Translations under genes and position numbers: made by a program
The notes under the pieces: model-generated
Seen by the model: only the letters and a program-made list of their open reading frames with translations
The model's database searches: none
What the model was told of the DNA's origin: nothing
In this document: piece after piece, positions 20,144-32,242 of the stretch
How positions within the stretch are numbered: the stretch's first letter is position 1
Layout: each line of letters opens with the position of its first letter
DNA from: Alectoria sarmentosa
Lineage: Eukaryota > Ascomycota > Lecanoromycetes > Lecanorales > Parmeliaceae
Length of the DNA: 48,316 nucleotides
Reading direction: 5' to 3'
NCBI GenBank assembly: GCA_009733775.1
Contig: WOGZ01000256.1
Coordinates: 1 to 48,316, forward strand

Positions 20144-22332
20144 CTATTGAGAAAATACGCTTCCATAACCCCTGCCGTCTGCTTCAAGGCGGTTGCTGAC
20201 CTCCTGTTGCTGCTGCATGTATATTTCGTTCATCTGGTTTACTGGGATAGGATCGGCCGGACCAGGAACGCCAGGCGAGAAAGCGCCAGGGGGACCCTGT
20301 GGAGGGCCTTGGCCTGGGCTCTGAGGTGGGTGCATGTGAGCTGCATTAGGACTAAGAGGCACATGTGGTTAGCAGATCCTCGTTTGTTTGGGTACCATTC
20401 TAGACGAAGCTCTTGGCAGTTTTGGAAGTGCAGGAAATTCTGGGTAGAGGCTGGAAAATAAGAACAGTGCAGTTATCTGAGATTAGTAAACAGCATCACA
20501 TCTATCGAGAAAGCTCAGGCAACACGAAGCCATGCAACACATTCAGGAGTAGGTACATTTGATTTGGGGAAGATTTCGTATCATTCGTGTCCTCGCCCTC
20601 AAAGACGCTCTTGCTGTACAGCCATCCCATCAACTCGCATGCTATGAGATGAGCAAGGAAAACTTTTCGCAAAATTCCTCCGTGTATTCCTCTACTGATA
20701 ACGCTAATCGGAGAAGGAGCCCGGGAATGAAGGCTATTTCAAGAAGCGAAGGGCAAATTCGAGAGATCACCGCGATTGCCTGATACAGGAAAACCGCCTG
20801 GAAAGCTTGAAGAACGAGGGGGGTATCTTACTGTGAGGAGGTTAGCAGTGTTTTGACACTTGGAGGCAGGGATAGAAGTGCATACCTTCAATGGAGCAAA
20901 GTTGCCGTACGGGTGTGAAGGAGGCATGCCCATGGATGGGTACACAGGTGGAGGTGGTGCAGGACGGTAGGGAGTGCCGGCAGGACCAGAGTTGTTCTGG
21001 CTTCGTCCCCAGCTGAGACGGACTCGGGAATTGCCGATGGGATAACCTTGCATTTGGTTGATGGCCATCTCAGCCGCATGACGCTGGACAAATTGAACAA
21101 AACCGCAACCCTTTCCAGGAGGAATCTTGACGTATGTGATCTCACCAAAGCCCTGGAAGAAAGAACGAAGCTCGTCCTCCGTGACATATCCGGAGAGCCC
21201 TCCGACGAAGACCGTAGTGTTGTTCGGGTCTGTGAATTGGTTCATGGGCTGAGGTTGACCATAGTATCCGACTGGGGGGTTCCCCATGTAGTTCATGCCA
21301 CCAACGGGCGCTCCTCCTGGGCCGGCTGGACCTGGCATACCCATTCCTCCTGGCCCTCCACCACCAGTCTTGTTCTTTGGTGTGGCTGTAGAGATACGCA
21401 TGGGACGATTGCCACAATAGACTCCTTGCATCTCTTGCAATGCACGCTGTTGGTCGCCCTCGTCGGAGAAGCGAACAAAACCATATCCGCGTGACATTCC
21501 GCTAATTGGGTCGGTCATGATCTTAGCGGACTTGCATGATGGGAAACGATTCTGGAAGAGAGAAACGAGGACATATTCGTTGACCTCGGGTCCGAGATCG
21601 CCAACAAAGATCGAGTGTTCTGGACCACGCTCATCCCGGCTGGAATGTGTCAGCCATACTCGGTTGCATATTCAGCCCAGAAGCCTACCTTCGATCAGCC
21701 AAGCCACCGCCAGATGCCCAGTTCAGCTTGAATGGCCGGTTGGAGTTGGGTATGATGGTGCCGTTAAGAGTCAAGGCCTTGGCGGCAGCCTCAGCGCTCT
21801 GAAAGTCGATAAAGCAGTAGCCGGCATTGCTGCTGGAGATCAGTACGTATTGGTAGATGTTTCGGAGACCCGGAAAGGCAGGCTTACCCGGAAAATTTGT
21901 CGCGGATCATCTTCACGTTCACCTGCTCGCCCATGTTGTACCATACTGTACGCACAAAATTCTCATCGATCCACGGTTCAAGCTCGCCCATCCTGTATCT
22001 AGTGTCAGCCTTTGCTTCATGGGATAACATCTAACGTTGCTTGATGAAGGCCTTAGAGAAAAGTGTGATCGAGTCATCGTATTGACCACTGCAGCCAAAG
22101 TCAGAGTTCAAAGGGGGTAATTATACCATAACGTTGTCTTCGCATCCCCTCCTTGCGACTGCCCCCCAGCGGATCCAGGATCACCACCATTACCGCCTTG
22201 GAAACCTCCCGCGGAATTAGGAGGCATCTGCCCACCCATACTTTGGTCTTGCTGTGGGGGACCTCCGGGGCCAGCTCCAACATCTCCTTGCTGGCCCTGT
22301 TGAGGGAAATTGTCGTAGTTTTGAAAGCTCAT
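20144..22332 (-). CDS. Triple-RRM RNA-binding protein, Nam8/Ngr1/Csx1 type
   Basis: The first four exons are secure: 22332-22127, 21992-21888, 21832-21689 and 21639-20886. Introns are 134, 55 and 49 bp with CTGAC/CTGAT branch points. After a Gly/Gln-rich N-terminus come RRM1 (TTLWMGELEPWIDENFV, then AGYCFIDFQSAEAAAKAL), RRM2 (SIFVGDLGPEVNEYVL, GYGFVRFSDEGDQQRALQEM) and RRM3 (TTVFVGGLSGYVTEDELRSF, GCGFVQFVQRHAAEMAI). RNP-1 and RNP-2 aromatic residues are present. This order identifies the yeast Nam8/Ngr1 and fission yeast Csx1 group, which acts in pre-mRNA splicing or mRNA stability. The 3' part is less certain. The last exon (20361-20144) encodes a Pro/Gln-rich tail, PNAAHMHPPQSPGQGPPQ to the stop. 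A 44-nt exon at 20448-20405 ending in GTACCC would link it in phase, but that exon is tentative. Confidence 0.85.
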
Positions 22333-24389
22333 TGTGCCGAGTGGGTACGCTCGGATATTTGAGTATGCAAAGGTTATGGAAAACAGGACGAGAAAGTTAG
22401 TGATGTTCGGGACTGGGACAGCTAAGGCAGTCTGTCAGCTACATTCGAGCAGTAGAAGGTACTGCGCCTAGGTTGCATGCAGTGTTGTAGACGTACCTAG
22501 AAGCTCCAGTATTTTCAAGCCGATGCAGAAGACAACGCAGTTTCAACACTCAGTGCTTCGCAGTGCTTGCTTGCCCAAAGAGATCGAAAAATCGAGTGCC
22601 CAGAGATATATGACTTGATGACCGCTTATTTGCGCTGACGTCGAACTCCAAATAGCAAGGAGAAATGGGAGACCGAAGGAAGGATGTTGTGGATAATGTT
22701 TGGAGATATATCGAAGAATTGCTCCAGCGGCGTAGAATATTAATACTTTCTATGACGAATTCCGTGAGTGTGAAGCAATCGGTGTTAAGAAGATTCACGC
22801 TCGCTGACCTAGACCCAAAATCGTTAGCCTCAGTCGCTGATGAAGTTTGTGACTCTTGTTTGACAGTGACTGTGCCTTTGTGAGGAACAAGCCTGGGTGA
22901 TAGGCCAATTGGGCAGCTTAGCCAAGTATGAAGACATGCCAAGACTTTCAGCAGTGAATGCGGCGGGCCATCAGGGTTTGCATGCTCAATCCGTGCCTGA
23001 CTTGTGGATAATGAGGTCGTGGTCCGGCTGATGCGACTCAGAAGAAGTGAATTGCAGTGGTGGCGTCGGCGGGAGAAAAGGAAGCTTGCCCACTCACCAG
23101 ATCACGAAGACGCTGACTTGGAACGGACAAAGCTGATGCTGCAAGTCAAAAGCTGCAAATCAAGAACACCCGCGACACGAAGGGACACGAAGGCGAGAGG
23201 AAAAGATTCGCACGGAAGAAAAGCTTTTGGGTGAGCAGGTTGAGGAGTTGGACTTTTTGCTGGAGAAGGAAAAGAAAAAAGCTGAAAGTGGGAAAATCCG
23301 AGTGGAGGGGAGAGCGTCACACTAGTGCGCCAATTTAGTAGTGCCACGGCATGTGCAGAAAATAGTTACTCCACCATAACTTTTTTGTTTGCTGTGCCTG
23401 TGCTATCAAAATATGTACCTTGAAGGTACCTACAGGATTACTTACAGCTGGCGGGGTTCAATACTATATGCGCGAACCATCTGTTGCCTCCGATTCCTAG
23501 TTTTATGCCTGCTGCTGCCATGAGTTCTCTTGGTTACAAAAACATTGACCTTAGGCTGGCGACTCAATGAGAAGCATCAAGCTTTCCTAGCATGATGTTT
23601 ACAAACACTTCACGCCCTTGCGTTGGGCATCAATCCAATTCTTCCAATTATAAATGCCGGTCAGAACTGCATGGGAACAGCAGTGTTCCACCCAGCCTAG
23701 CTTCGTTCTGGACTGCGGAAGAAAAAGTCGCATTATTCTACGCCAGTGCTGCTCTAAGCAAGCATCCTCGAGTGGTTCACCAATAGGGTCTCCAGAACAT
23801 GGATCTGCATTCGAGTGTTTCAAAGCGTTTCATATCGGAAATGCGGCCAGGGTCAGCGGAGAGACCTCCTCGATAGTGGGGAGTGGCCAAAGCCTGGCGG
23901 TGAACATGAATGGGAATTTGAACAGGAACAAATGTTGTCCCTTGACCGCCTGGATTCGATATTACCATTCGCCAGGCCTGAAAAAGATCGAAAAGATCTC
24001 GGCCTCCGCAACAGCATTTATAGCGCCACACATGATGGTACGAGGTACCTCCTTTATGGGTTGACTTCCGGCAGCAACCGTAGAGCATGCTCTAGGAATA
24101 TGTCTTGCAGCAAATATTGGTCACGTGGCCTCCACCATTTCCTGCTCACAGGATGCAGAATGTTTGTTCTTGACTCTTGAAAAAGGGCAAGGAGTTTATA
24201 GATGTACCAAAAGGCGACTCGCAAGCCGTTTATTAGAATTTGAACAAGAAAATATTTCTTGTTACAGGTTCTCATTCCAAATTCCTCCATATCAACCAGA
24301 GGCTCCTTCCCTAACGCCTTGCTGCCTGCGTTTGCGATCAAGTCGTCGAGATGTTGTAGATGAATGAAGGTATTTGCACCTTCCCTTAA
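22333..24389. other. 2-kb intergenic region; nothing supported
   Basis: This is the promoter region of the RNA-binding protein gene and the 3' flank of the Boi/Pob1 gene. Plus- and minus-strand frames of 60-136 codons occur, but none shows a domain, codon pattern or splice-supported continuation. No tRNA or repeat was recognised. Confidence 0.4.
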
Positions 24390-27300
24390 TTACGCTTCCT
24401 TCGCCTCATCCACATCATTTCCTTCCTCTGTTGGCCGTGGTGGTGCATCGCTCCCCATCTTTTCCTTGTCCTGTTCCAGCCCTTGGATGTTCAAACCTGC
24501 CCCTTCAATTCTTTCTTCGTCTTCCACTCCCTCAACCCTCTCTTGGAGGAGGTTCATGAGCGCGGGGGGTCGCTGTTTCATGGCTCTTGCTTTTACAAGG
24601 CTGATGGTTTTCTGTTGATATGTGGTGGTGATGGGTTTGGTCTCGTCACGGTCAATGGTTGCCTTCATCAATGCGGCCATCCATAGACGGCCCTGGGCGA
24701 CATTTTCGACGGCAAAATAGTGAACAGTCGGCTTCGTGAAGTTCACGGCGCGGGAAAGACCAGTACGTGGTGGAACAAGTTTGAAGATGAACATCGAGTC
24801 CGAATCAGCCTTCTGCACAGGCGGTCTGGATTGTATTGTTGCGGCATCTTCGGAGGCTAATGTCGGCATTTGGGCGGTTGCAGGCGACACTGGAGATGAC
24901 TTTGCACCGGTCACGGTCGCGTGGATACCGGCGATGATGTCACGATCGGCAGGGAGGACGCGATGAGAGGAAATGTCAATGAGACCCTTCTCTTGAGTAT
25001 CTGTCTCGGCATAGTAGTACGAGAGACGGCGGCCGCGCAGCACGAAAAGTCGAGGTTTCCAAGTCGTCATGATATTTGACGACCTCTTCTTCATCCAGCC
25101 ACTATAATCACAACCCTCCATTTGCTCCTTAGGTGGCTTATGCTCGAGGCCGCGGATGTATGCGCTGGTTTCCTTCTTCGGTTTCCGGCGCGTCCCACTG
25201 GTAGGTGTGAGTCTTGTAGGTGCAACACTGGCGTCCTTGGAAGAAGCATCGGTACTCTCTCTCTCGATGCTCTGAGATGCCGCAGAGGGCGATGTTGAAC
25301 CTGTACGCGTGGGCGATTGAACAGAAGTCTCTTTGATTGGTGATGGGACTGAAGCTGGAGTGGAGACCAGAGCCCTCTCATTGCCGGTAACTGCATCTGA
25401 AATAGCTCGGAGACCCATACGAGGCTTTGAGATTGACTTAGCAGGAGCGACCGCCGACTTTGGTGAGCCGTTCGAAGCTGCTCCGTTGCTAGCGTCCGTA
25501 GACGATGTTACAATCTTCATATTTGGCTTTGTGATTGGCTTTTTGCTGTCATACTCAAGCTTAGTGACGGTTGGTGAGCTTATATCAGTCGTCGATGGCC
25601 TCATCGCTATTGCCTCGTTGGCAGAGGAGTTCCGAAAGTGCCCCATAAAGCTGTTGTTTTGATATAGCTTAGTCGCAGGAGAAGTTAAAGCTGCTACGGT
25701 ATCCTTGATAGAATCGACACTGCCAAATCGAGAGTGGCGCCTTGCTCCCGCAAAGCTCAGTCGTTTGGTGTCTGCATGGTACGAGCTCTGCCGTGAGTGA
25801 TTCGCGCTAATAGTGTCGCGCTTTCTCAACACGTTTCGTGCTTTCTTGCCATCCATTTCGCTGCCTGAAACGTATCCGCGATCAAGGTCTCGTGACACGT
25901 TATGAGATTGACCCGAATCTGTAGCATGCGGGTCGAAGGTGTTGCGTTCTGCTCGAGGAAACAAGCTTCCACTGGTAGCAGAGCGTGGTCGGCCGTTCGT
26001 TATGGGATGAGAGCCTCCAATTGCCCAGTTGCGATCAAGGGAGGGAGCTTTTTTATGCAATGAGGTGATGTTGGTTTGGTTATGTGATGAAGATTCATCC
26101 AGTATGGTTGGAGTTGCTGAACTAACTGTTGAGGCGAAGTCGACAGCAGAATGGCGACGTGAATGGTTGAACTCACGAACCGAGGCCGCCGAAGGTCTAC
26201 TTGGACTGTCAAGTCCAGATTTGAACGTGAAAGAGACCGGAGTAGAACTCGCATCGCGCCTTTGAGTTTGCAGCAATTGGGGTGACGGTGAGGGTTGAGG
26301 ACTCGGCCCATCATGTCGTATGTATGGAGAGCCATGTCTTTGATAAGGAGAGCCAGGACTTGGCAGGCTGAACAGATTCGTTGAAAATGTTGACCCTGCG
26401 GCAGACCCTCCTCTCTGTAAACGGAGGTCATCTGACGATGCATTGCTACTAATCACGGTTATGGTTTGTTGTGTAGTGACTTCAGCTCCTCGGACTTCCT
26501 CTTGCAACGCTTTTATCTTGTACCAAGTGCGCAATCGGGGACCCACTGGACCAAGATCAAATTCCTTCATGAAGATTGATGATTGATCCATGGCCAAAAG
26601 AATCTCTCCGGATATTTCTTGTTCTTTGAAGACCTCGCAGTGCCTTGGCTCCACTCCTATGTCCTCCAAGTATTCCGCTACTTGGCTTGGCGACCAAGTC
26701 AACACCTCTCTTTCTGTGTGGAGATTGCGCTCTTCTTCGTCTGTCTCATGGCCATTTATATAGGATAGTCGTTGATCTATGTGTGTACTGTACTCGCTTC
26801 CAGACTCATTCGTCAGCCTCCTCTCCACCGTCAGCCCTCTGGACCGAGGATTCTTCATGTCCGTAATATGTTCATCAATCACACTCAATGTCTCATTCAT
26901 TACTGGGCTATCTTCGTCTGGCCCTTGATGGACCATACTGAGGCTTCTTTGCGCAGGCGTAATAGCAACCATCGCTTGGGATCCTGTAGAGGCATTCGGG
27001 ACTGAAACAGTCCTCTGGGATGGCGGAGTGGTATTTAGAGGCGGTGGAGTTGCGCCGTCCGAATTAATAGGCTCTTGTAGACCTTGCAAAGATGGCGTTG
27101 TTGTTCCTTGATTTTGCCCTTCGTGTTGTGACGGACCGCTTGCATGGATATTGCCTGCGGTGCCGGCGACAATTTTGGCAGCTGTGGCTATGGTGGTGGC
27201 AGAGACTTGGATGGTCTTTGGCGTGGTCGTTGTGTAGACTTTCAAGCAAAGTGTCAGCATCCTTTCACCATCAGTGCTAAAGGATATCTCACCCTCAGGA

Positions 27301-27662
27301 AAGAGACCTGTTTTGCCCTTTTGTATGTGCTTTCCAAGATACCAGCCATCTCCAAAATCGTCGTCTCTTTCTATGAGCTCTATTCTGTCTCCTTTGCGGA
27401 GGCTCAATTCATCAGGGCTTCTGGCTTCAAAGTCGTCTGGACCAACAATTGTTAGCACAAATACTAGAAAACTTATTCCGATATCGTCGAAGGTTGAAGA
27501 AACGTCAGTGCTATCGGGAGACATGGCAGTCTTTTGGATATCCATGTAGACTCCAGCCTAGCAAGTCAGTTGTGAAAAAGTGAAAGGCAACTCACGAACA
27601 ACCAGCAGCATGTCTCCAGGCTCGGCCTTCTTCGTGGACCCGCTTAAATGTCTGGACGCCAT
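24390..27662 (-). CDS. SH3-SAM-PH polarity scaffold, Boi1/2 or Pob1 homologue
   Basis: The exons are 27662-27596, 27436-27293 and 27238-24390, with introns of 159 and 54 bp. All phases join, giving 1,019 aa. The family anchors at sites of polarised growth, binding phosphoinositides, Cdc42/formin partners and the exocyst. The SH3 domain (about 18-71) shows LLVVHDFEARSPDELSLRKG, IERDDDFGDGWYLGKH and TGLFPEVY. The SAM domain (about 249-317) shows LTWSPSQVAEYLEDIGVEP and KEQEISGEILLAMDQ. The PH domain (about 778-934) shows GWMKKRSS, TWKPRLFVLRGRRLSYYY and the terminal Trp of GRLWMAALMKA; it carries a roughly 50-residue Ser/Ala-rich insertion. Long disordered linkers rich in Ser/Thr/Pro separate the domains. 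A short coiled-coil-like, acidic tail ends the protein. The 54-bp second intron has no in-frame stop, so it can be overlooked as coding sequence. Confidence 0.92.
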
Positions 27663-28723
27663 GGCTAGGCTCGTTTGATGCGTTGATGCCCTCCGAAAGC
27701 CTGTTGCCCTTCAAGCGGGGCAACTCATCGGATGCGGTCTTCAAGTCGGCGCAGGCGCACTCGACTAGAACGTCCGCCTGGTCTGTAGCGACATTTGATG
27801 TATCGCGTATAATGCGTACTATTTTTCAGAAGAAGCATTCAGCCAATACATGCCCGACCTTGCGACGAGTGATCCAATGATGGGCTTGGTATCTGAATAT
27901 ATTCCGCCTTGGAATCTTCCGACAAATTCCGGTCCGGGAGGTCTTGTGATATAGAGCAATGCATGTAACACTTAGAATTGAGTGATTGACGTATTACGAG
28001 TAGGACGAACAGCAGATGTCAGACCTTGTTACTTGAGGAGGAGAAGTAGGTAGACTGCCAACTTCTCCCGCAGCCCAAAGCCCAAGACGCTCGGCCACTT
28101 TCGCGCGCTAAGCTAAGGGGAGCTAATCGGGCATTATACCCCGAGGGGAAAGGCTTCTTAACTCTGCAAGGGATTCAAAGTACTGTATCTTCTAAGTTCT
28201 ATCAATCTCGAAACATCTCTTGAAACATCTTCACACGACTCCAGCACGCAACCTTCAATAAGAAACACGACTCCGTCTTTCTTCCAGGTGCATATATACA
28301 ACTCTGTCAAGTCTCCATATCTATTTTGTCAGCCCGCGATAGGCACATGTACGCTCAGAGGACCTCGCTCCGCTGTCACACCTTCAATATTATAGCTTCT
28401 TTCACTCAATGCACTACATTTCACGCCCTGATAAGACGTGGGTCAGCCCAAGATCATCCAAGACTTCAGATTGTAGTTGGTTCCTGCATCAAAGATGACC
28501 ATATTCATCATCGTACTCATGATGATCAACGTTTCTCTTCGCAGGGTTCACTAATGGATCTATCATGAGCAACAAGACCCCATGAGCAATTTCCACTCAC
28601 CACTGGATTCTCTTTGTAATTGCCTAACAGGAAGGACATATTAGTGTCTCAAGTTCGCCTCAACGGAATTACTTCAATTGGATCACGCAGACTTCAGAGA
28701 AGACTTTTATAATCCTTGCCGAA
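27663..28723. promoter_or_regulatory. Divergent promoter region between the scaffold and SP-RING genes
   Basis: About 1.06 kb separates two divergent starts (27662 minus, 28724 plus). It contains C/T-rich stretches and short A/T runs but no clear TATA box or operator that I would name. The open frames inside are short. Shared upstream control of the two genes is possible but not shown by the sequence. Confidence 0.4.
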
Positions 28724-31700
28724 ATGCGTGCCGCAAAAGTCCAATCGAGGACGATAAACGAGTTTCGGCGGTCAAATTCAACTACCAATGCCTTCATAGG
28801 TGGCACACAAAAGGCCTGGATGACAAGCCAATTACCGGAGTCCACACGAGATCCATCCAATCCAAAGATCTCCATGCCGAAAGATCTAGACCAAGCATCG
28901 AACCAAGCATCGATAGTCTCGCATAAAGCTCAGTCGCTGCCTGAGGTAAATAAGGCTGTGAAGAACAGCGACCTGCCTGATACAGCATTCGGACATGAAT
29001 CCGACCATGGCCGCTACCCTACGCAACGGCGGAGGCATGGAGCCACAAAGAAGTTCACAAGTGGGTCCTCAACTTCTCTTGCTGCTGGCTCAACTCCGCC
29101 GATCCTGTCCCCGCCAGTAGTAGAAGAGAATCCACAACCCCCACCAGCAATCCCAATGGACGTCTCCACCGATGCAGAAAACGTGCTCCCGTCTCCAAGC
29201 CCGAGCGTGGAAGCTCGCCAAAACAGCGTAAATGTGGTAGGAATCGAAGACGAAAAAACACAGTCTCACGTAGCTGAAGCCCAGTCAGTCGAGGCCCCAA
29301 TGGCAACCCTAGAGGAGCTTGTGTTAAGATGTGGAGGCATGGACCAGTTTGAGAAACTGCTCAAAGATGCTGGAAAGAGTAACTACGGGCCAGTTCAGAT
29401 AGCTGCTTCTGCGGCTGCACCAAATCTCCCTGGGACTAGCTCATCGAGCGGTCCTCGAGGACAGCATCCTGGCTCCAAGAATCAACTGGAGTCAGAATCT
29501 GATCATGATAGGCCAGCTCCACCAATCGCCAACAAACGCCCCCAAGAAGTCACAGACAAACCTAGGAAGCGACTGCAAAGGCTTCGCGGCTCTTCCTTCG
29601 AAGATTCTGTTGTAGTACCTTCAGCGACTACAGTACTGCCCAGTCAGAATGGCCAGAGTAGTGCACCCGCCGTTCCTTCAGACATCGAGATGGGCGTGTT
29701 CTACCAGACCCTAACACAACGGATGCAGCTGATCGCAAATTTGCCAGAGCGTGAAGGTAGCCATGTTGAGCGGCCACGTTTAGCACTGCTTCGTGAGGCC
29801 TGCGAACAGTCGGATTACTTCTATCTAGTCTTGCATCAACTATTTTGCTTCGACTACGAGATTCGAAAGTTGAATAGACAGATTCCCGGTCTCAACGAAA
29901 TGCACAGAAAGGGCCTCGAGGTGGTCGCTTTTCTGCTGGTTTCTAATGAGAGAATGGTTGACAATGCCGTTACATGGTTTTCAATCTTTCCTTTGCCTTT
30001 AGGGGAATCGATTGTGAACAGACCAGAGTTTGCATCCGCACATGCTCAAGTACTGAGATGTCTAGAAAAGATGGCAACATCTTGGAACGAAATGCGGTCT
30101 CAATGCACGAAGAGGATATACCCTCCTCTAGTCGATGAACTTGTCGTTCGTTTCAACTTAGATTCATTTCTGTTTCAGCAAATCATTTTTCGCGCAGTTC
30201 TCAGGGACATATGGTCTGGCAAGCCAGATCATTGTTTTTATATTACCGAAGAGATCTTCAACAGAGACTACCAAAAAGTTATGAGCCGCTTGTCGTTGAG
30301 CCGCTTGTCATTAGGCAACGTCTCCGCCGAATCAGTAAAGCATTACCAACAGGCTGTCATCAAGGAATACCAGCATACATTGGTATCCCACCGGCAACAT
30401 ACAGTTGCAGGGCCAGCACCGAGTATGGCTCCTCTGCGGCAGCAGCAGAGTCAGTCTCCTCTAGCCCAAGCAAACCACTATCCCAACAATCGCAATACGT
30501 CTCAGTCTGAGCACAACGAGAACATTCAGTCTCCTCCAATATTTGATCTATACGCAGCACAGCGCCACAGTCTATTCGCTGCGTCAGGCCCAGCACCCAT
30601 AGCTATCCACGCAATTCAGAATTCTAGACAAGGCAACCTTCTGAGTCAGTCTCAAGATCTAGCATCCAATGAATTCACTTCTTCACAGATCGGCGACTTT
30701 ACACAATCGCCTACGGTACTGCCCGGATTTTTCAACCCAGAGGCCTCTATGAACTCACCCGGGCAACGGAACGGTGAGCAGCATCAGAGGGAACGTCGCA
30801 TGTTCAGTACAGCGGGAAACTCATTCGGCATTCTGAACAATCTTGACAACACTCCACAATCGACAACGCCCACCCAACAAACACCTCATGTGGTACCATC
30901 AAATGTGTCTGGAAATCCTCATGCGCATCAACTCCAGCAGAACAGTGGACTACAACAGCAGCCTCATAACCGGGTGCCATCTTCGAGCATTGCTAGTTCC
31001 CGCCCCCTTCCACAGCCTGAGGTTCGAAGATCTTTTAGCAACCGCGCAAGCGAAATTAGTCTGCCGGCACTGAGTTCTCAACCACTCATACCCTCCTTCC
31101 CTTCTTTTCTAACTCATGTGAATCCCACTCCGTTCATACGCTCCTACCCTCCTCTTCCAACTCATCCGAATCCCACTACGTCTGCTCTTCATCAAGCTCA
31201 CCTCAGGAGTCCGAAGCTGTCATACAGCATGGCAAAGTGCTACAGATATATCAATCATGTGTTAATGCCTCCCGAGGAGCTCGATAGCAAGAATCGCCAC
31301 GTGAACTGGGACTTTGGCGTGAACAGAGAGCTCACCGATTGGTTCGCGCATGATGCCCACAATTCCCATGGGGCACCTCCAACCAGGTCCATTGTGCCAG
31401 GCTCTCGGCTTTGTCGAATCCGCTGTATAAGTCTCAAGGACAAAGCTGGGATGCCTACTGATAGTGAGTGGGCTGTTGCAGACAATGTCTGGCCAGGTAG
31501 CACCGCCATCGTTCTGAACGGAATTGCGCTTGACATTCGGAAGAAATCACACCACGGGAAAGACCTTCCTATCGAGGTGACTTCTTACATCAAAGAGGGC
31601 CAGAACAATCTCTCGACGGCTGTCATCGGCTTCCAGAAGGATAGCACCACCAGATATGCCGTTGGAGTGGAGTTTGTTCTGGTCGTCGACGACCAGAAGA

Positions 31701-32242
31701 TCAAGAATCAGATGAAGGTTCTCCCATACCTCGAGGCACGCAAGCGCATTCTAGATCAGTCGAAGAATATGGATCCGGACATCGAAGTCGTTCAATCACA
31801 AAAGGTGCTTGACCTCACCGACCCCTTCACCGCCCGCATATTCGATGTCCCGGTGAGAGGAATCAACTGCCACCACAACCAATGCTTCGATCGCGACATC
31901 TTCCTCCAAACGCGCATTGCCAAAGTCCTGGGCGAGCCTTGTGGACCGGACGAGTTCAGGTGCCCCATTTGCGGCCAAGATGCCCGGCCACCGAGTCTGA
32001 TGATGGACTCGTTCTTCATGGGCCTACGCAATGAGCTCAAAGGGAGAGGCAGACTGGACGCAAAAGCGATCGTACTTCACGACTCTGGAGAGTGGGAGAT
32101 CAAAGAAGAGGAAGAGGCAACCGGAGAATCTGGAGACGGCACAGGCAGGAAGAGCGCAGGGCCTGCGGCAGCAAGGACTTCCAGCACATCTACGGCGAGG
32201 CAGAGTGCGCCTCGTGAGGTGATCGAACTCGATGATGATTGA
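28724..32242 (+). CDS. MIZ/SP-RING zinc-finger protein, SUMO E3 ligase-like
   Basis: This is a single exon of 1,172 aa. The ATG at 28724 precedes a conserved-looking N-terminus (NSTTNAFIGGTQKAWM). Residues about 60-330 are disordered and rich in Ser/Pro/Gln. An alpha-helical segment follows at about 325-545 (FYQTLTQRMQLIANLPERE, LVLHQLFCFDYEIRKLN, FNLDSFLFQQIIFRAVLRDI). Another Gln/Ser/Pro-rich linker extends to about 830. A beta-rich PINIT-like region (about 840-1020) contains RLCRIRCISLKDKAG, WPGSTAIVLNGIALDIRKK and RYAVGVEFVLVVDD. The SP-RING begins near 1047 (INCHHNQCFD, then FRCPICGQDARPPSLMMDSF), with the C-x-H and CPIC zinc ligands. The last residues, VIELDDD, form a textbook SUMO-interacting motif. 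This is the Siz/PIAS layout without an N-terminal SAP domain. A nuclear role in SUMO transfer is inferred from the family. Confidence 0.9.
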   Translation: MRAAKVQSRTINEFRRSNSTTNAFIGGTQKAWMTSQLPESTRDPSNPKISMPKDLDQASNQASIVSHKAQSLPEVNKAVKNSDLPDTAFGHESDHGRYPTQRRRHGATKKFTSGSSTSLAAGSTPPILSPPVVEENPQPPPAIPMDVSTDAENVLPSPSPSVEARQNSVNVVGIEDEKTQSHVAEAQSVEAPMATLEELVLRCGGMDQFEKLLKDAGKSNYGPVQIAASAAAPNLPGTSSSSGPRGQHPGSKNQLESESDHDRPAPPIANKRPQEVTDKPRKRLQRLRGSSFEDSVVVPSATTVLPSQNGQSSAPAVPSDIEMGVFYQTLTQRMQLIANLPEREGSHVERPRLALLREACEQSDYFYLVLHQLFCFDYEIRKLNRQIPGLNEMHRKGLEVVAFLLVSNERMVDNAVTWFSIFPLPLGESIVNRPEFASAHAQVLRCLEKMATSWNEMRSQCTKRIYPPLVDELVVRFNLDSFLFQQIIFRAVLRDIWSGKPDHCFYITEEIFNRDYQKVMSRLSLSRLSLGNVSAESVKHYQQAVIKEYQHTLVSHRQHTVAGPAPSMAPLRQQQSQSPLAQANHYPNNRNTSQSEHNENIQSPPIFDLYAAQRHSLFAASGPAPIAIHAIQNSRQGNLLSQSQDLASNEFTSSQIGDFTQSPTVLPGFFNPEASMNSPGQRNGEQHQRERRMFSTAGNSFGILNNLDNTPQSTTPTQQTPHVVPSNVSGNPHAHQLQQNSGLQQQPHNRVPSSSIASSRPLPQPEVRRSFSNRASEISLPALSSQPLIPSFPSFLTHVNPTPFIRSYPPLPTHPNPTTSALHQAHLRSPKLSYSMAKCYRYINHVLMPPEELDSKNRHVNWDFGVNRELTDWFAHDAHNSHGAPPTRSIVPGSRLCRIRCISLKDKAGMPTDSEWAVADNVWPGSTAIVLNGIALDIRKKSHHGKDLPIEVTSYIKEGQNNLSTAVIGFQKDSTTRYAVGVEFVLVVDDQKIKNQMKVLPYLEARKRILDQSKNMDPDIEVVQSQKVLDLTDPFTARIFDVPVRGINCHHNQCFDRDIFLQTRIAKVLGEPCGPDEFRCPICGQDARPPSLMMDSFFMGLRNELKGRGRLDAKAIVLHDSGEWEIKEEEEATGESGDGTGRKSAGPAAARTSSTSTARQSAPREVIELDDD

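Noticed and set aside
9978..22332. A biosynthetic or defence gene cluster
   Set aside because: The neighbouring genes (Nox, DUF7727-like, Dsk2, hypothetical, RNA-binding) have unrelated cellular roles, and no synthase, tailoring enzyme, transporter or dedicated regulator is present.
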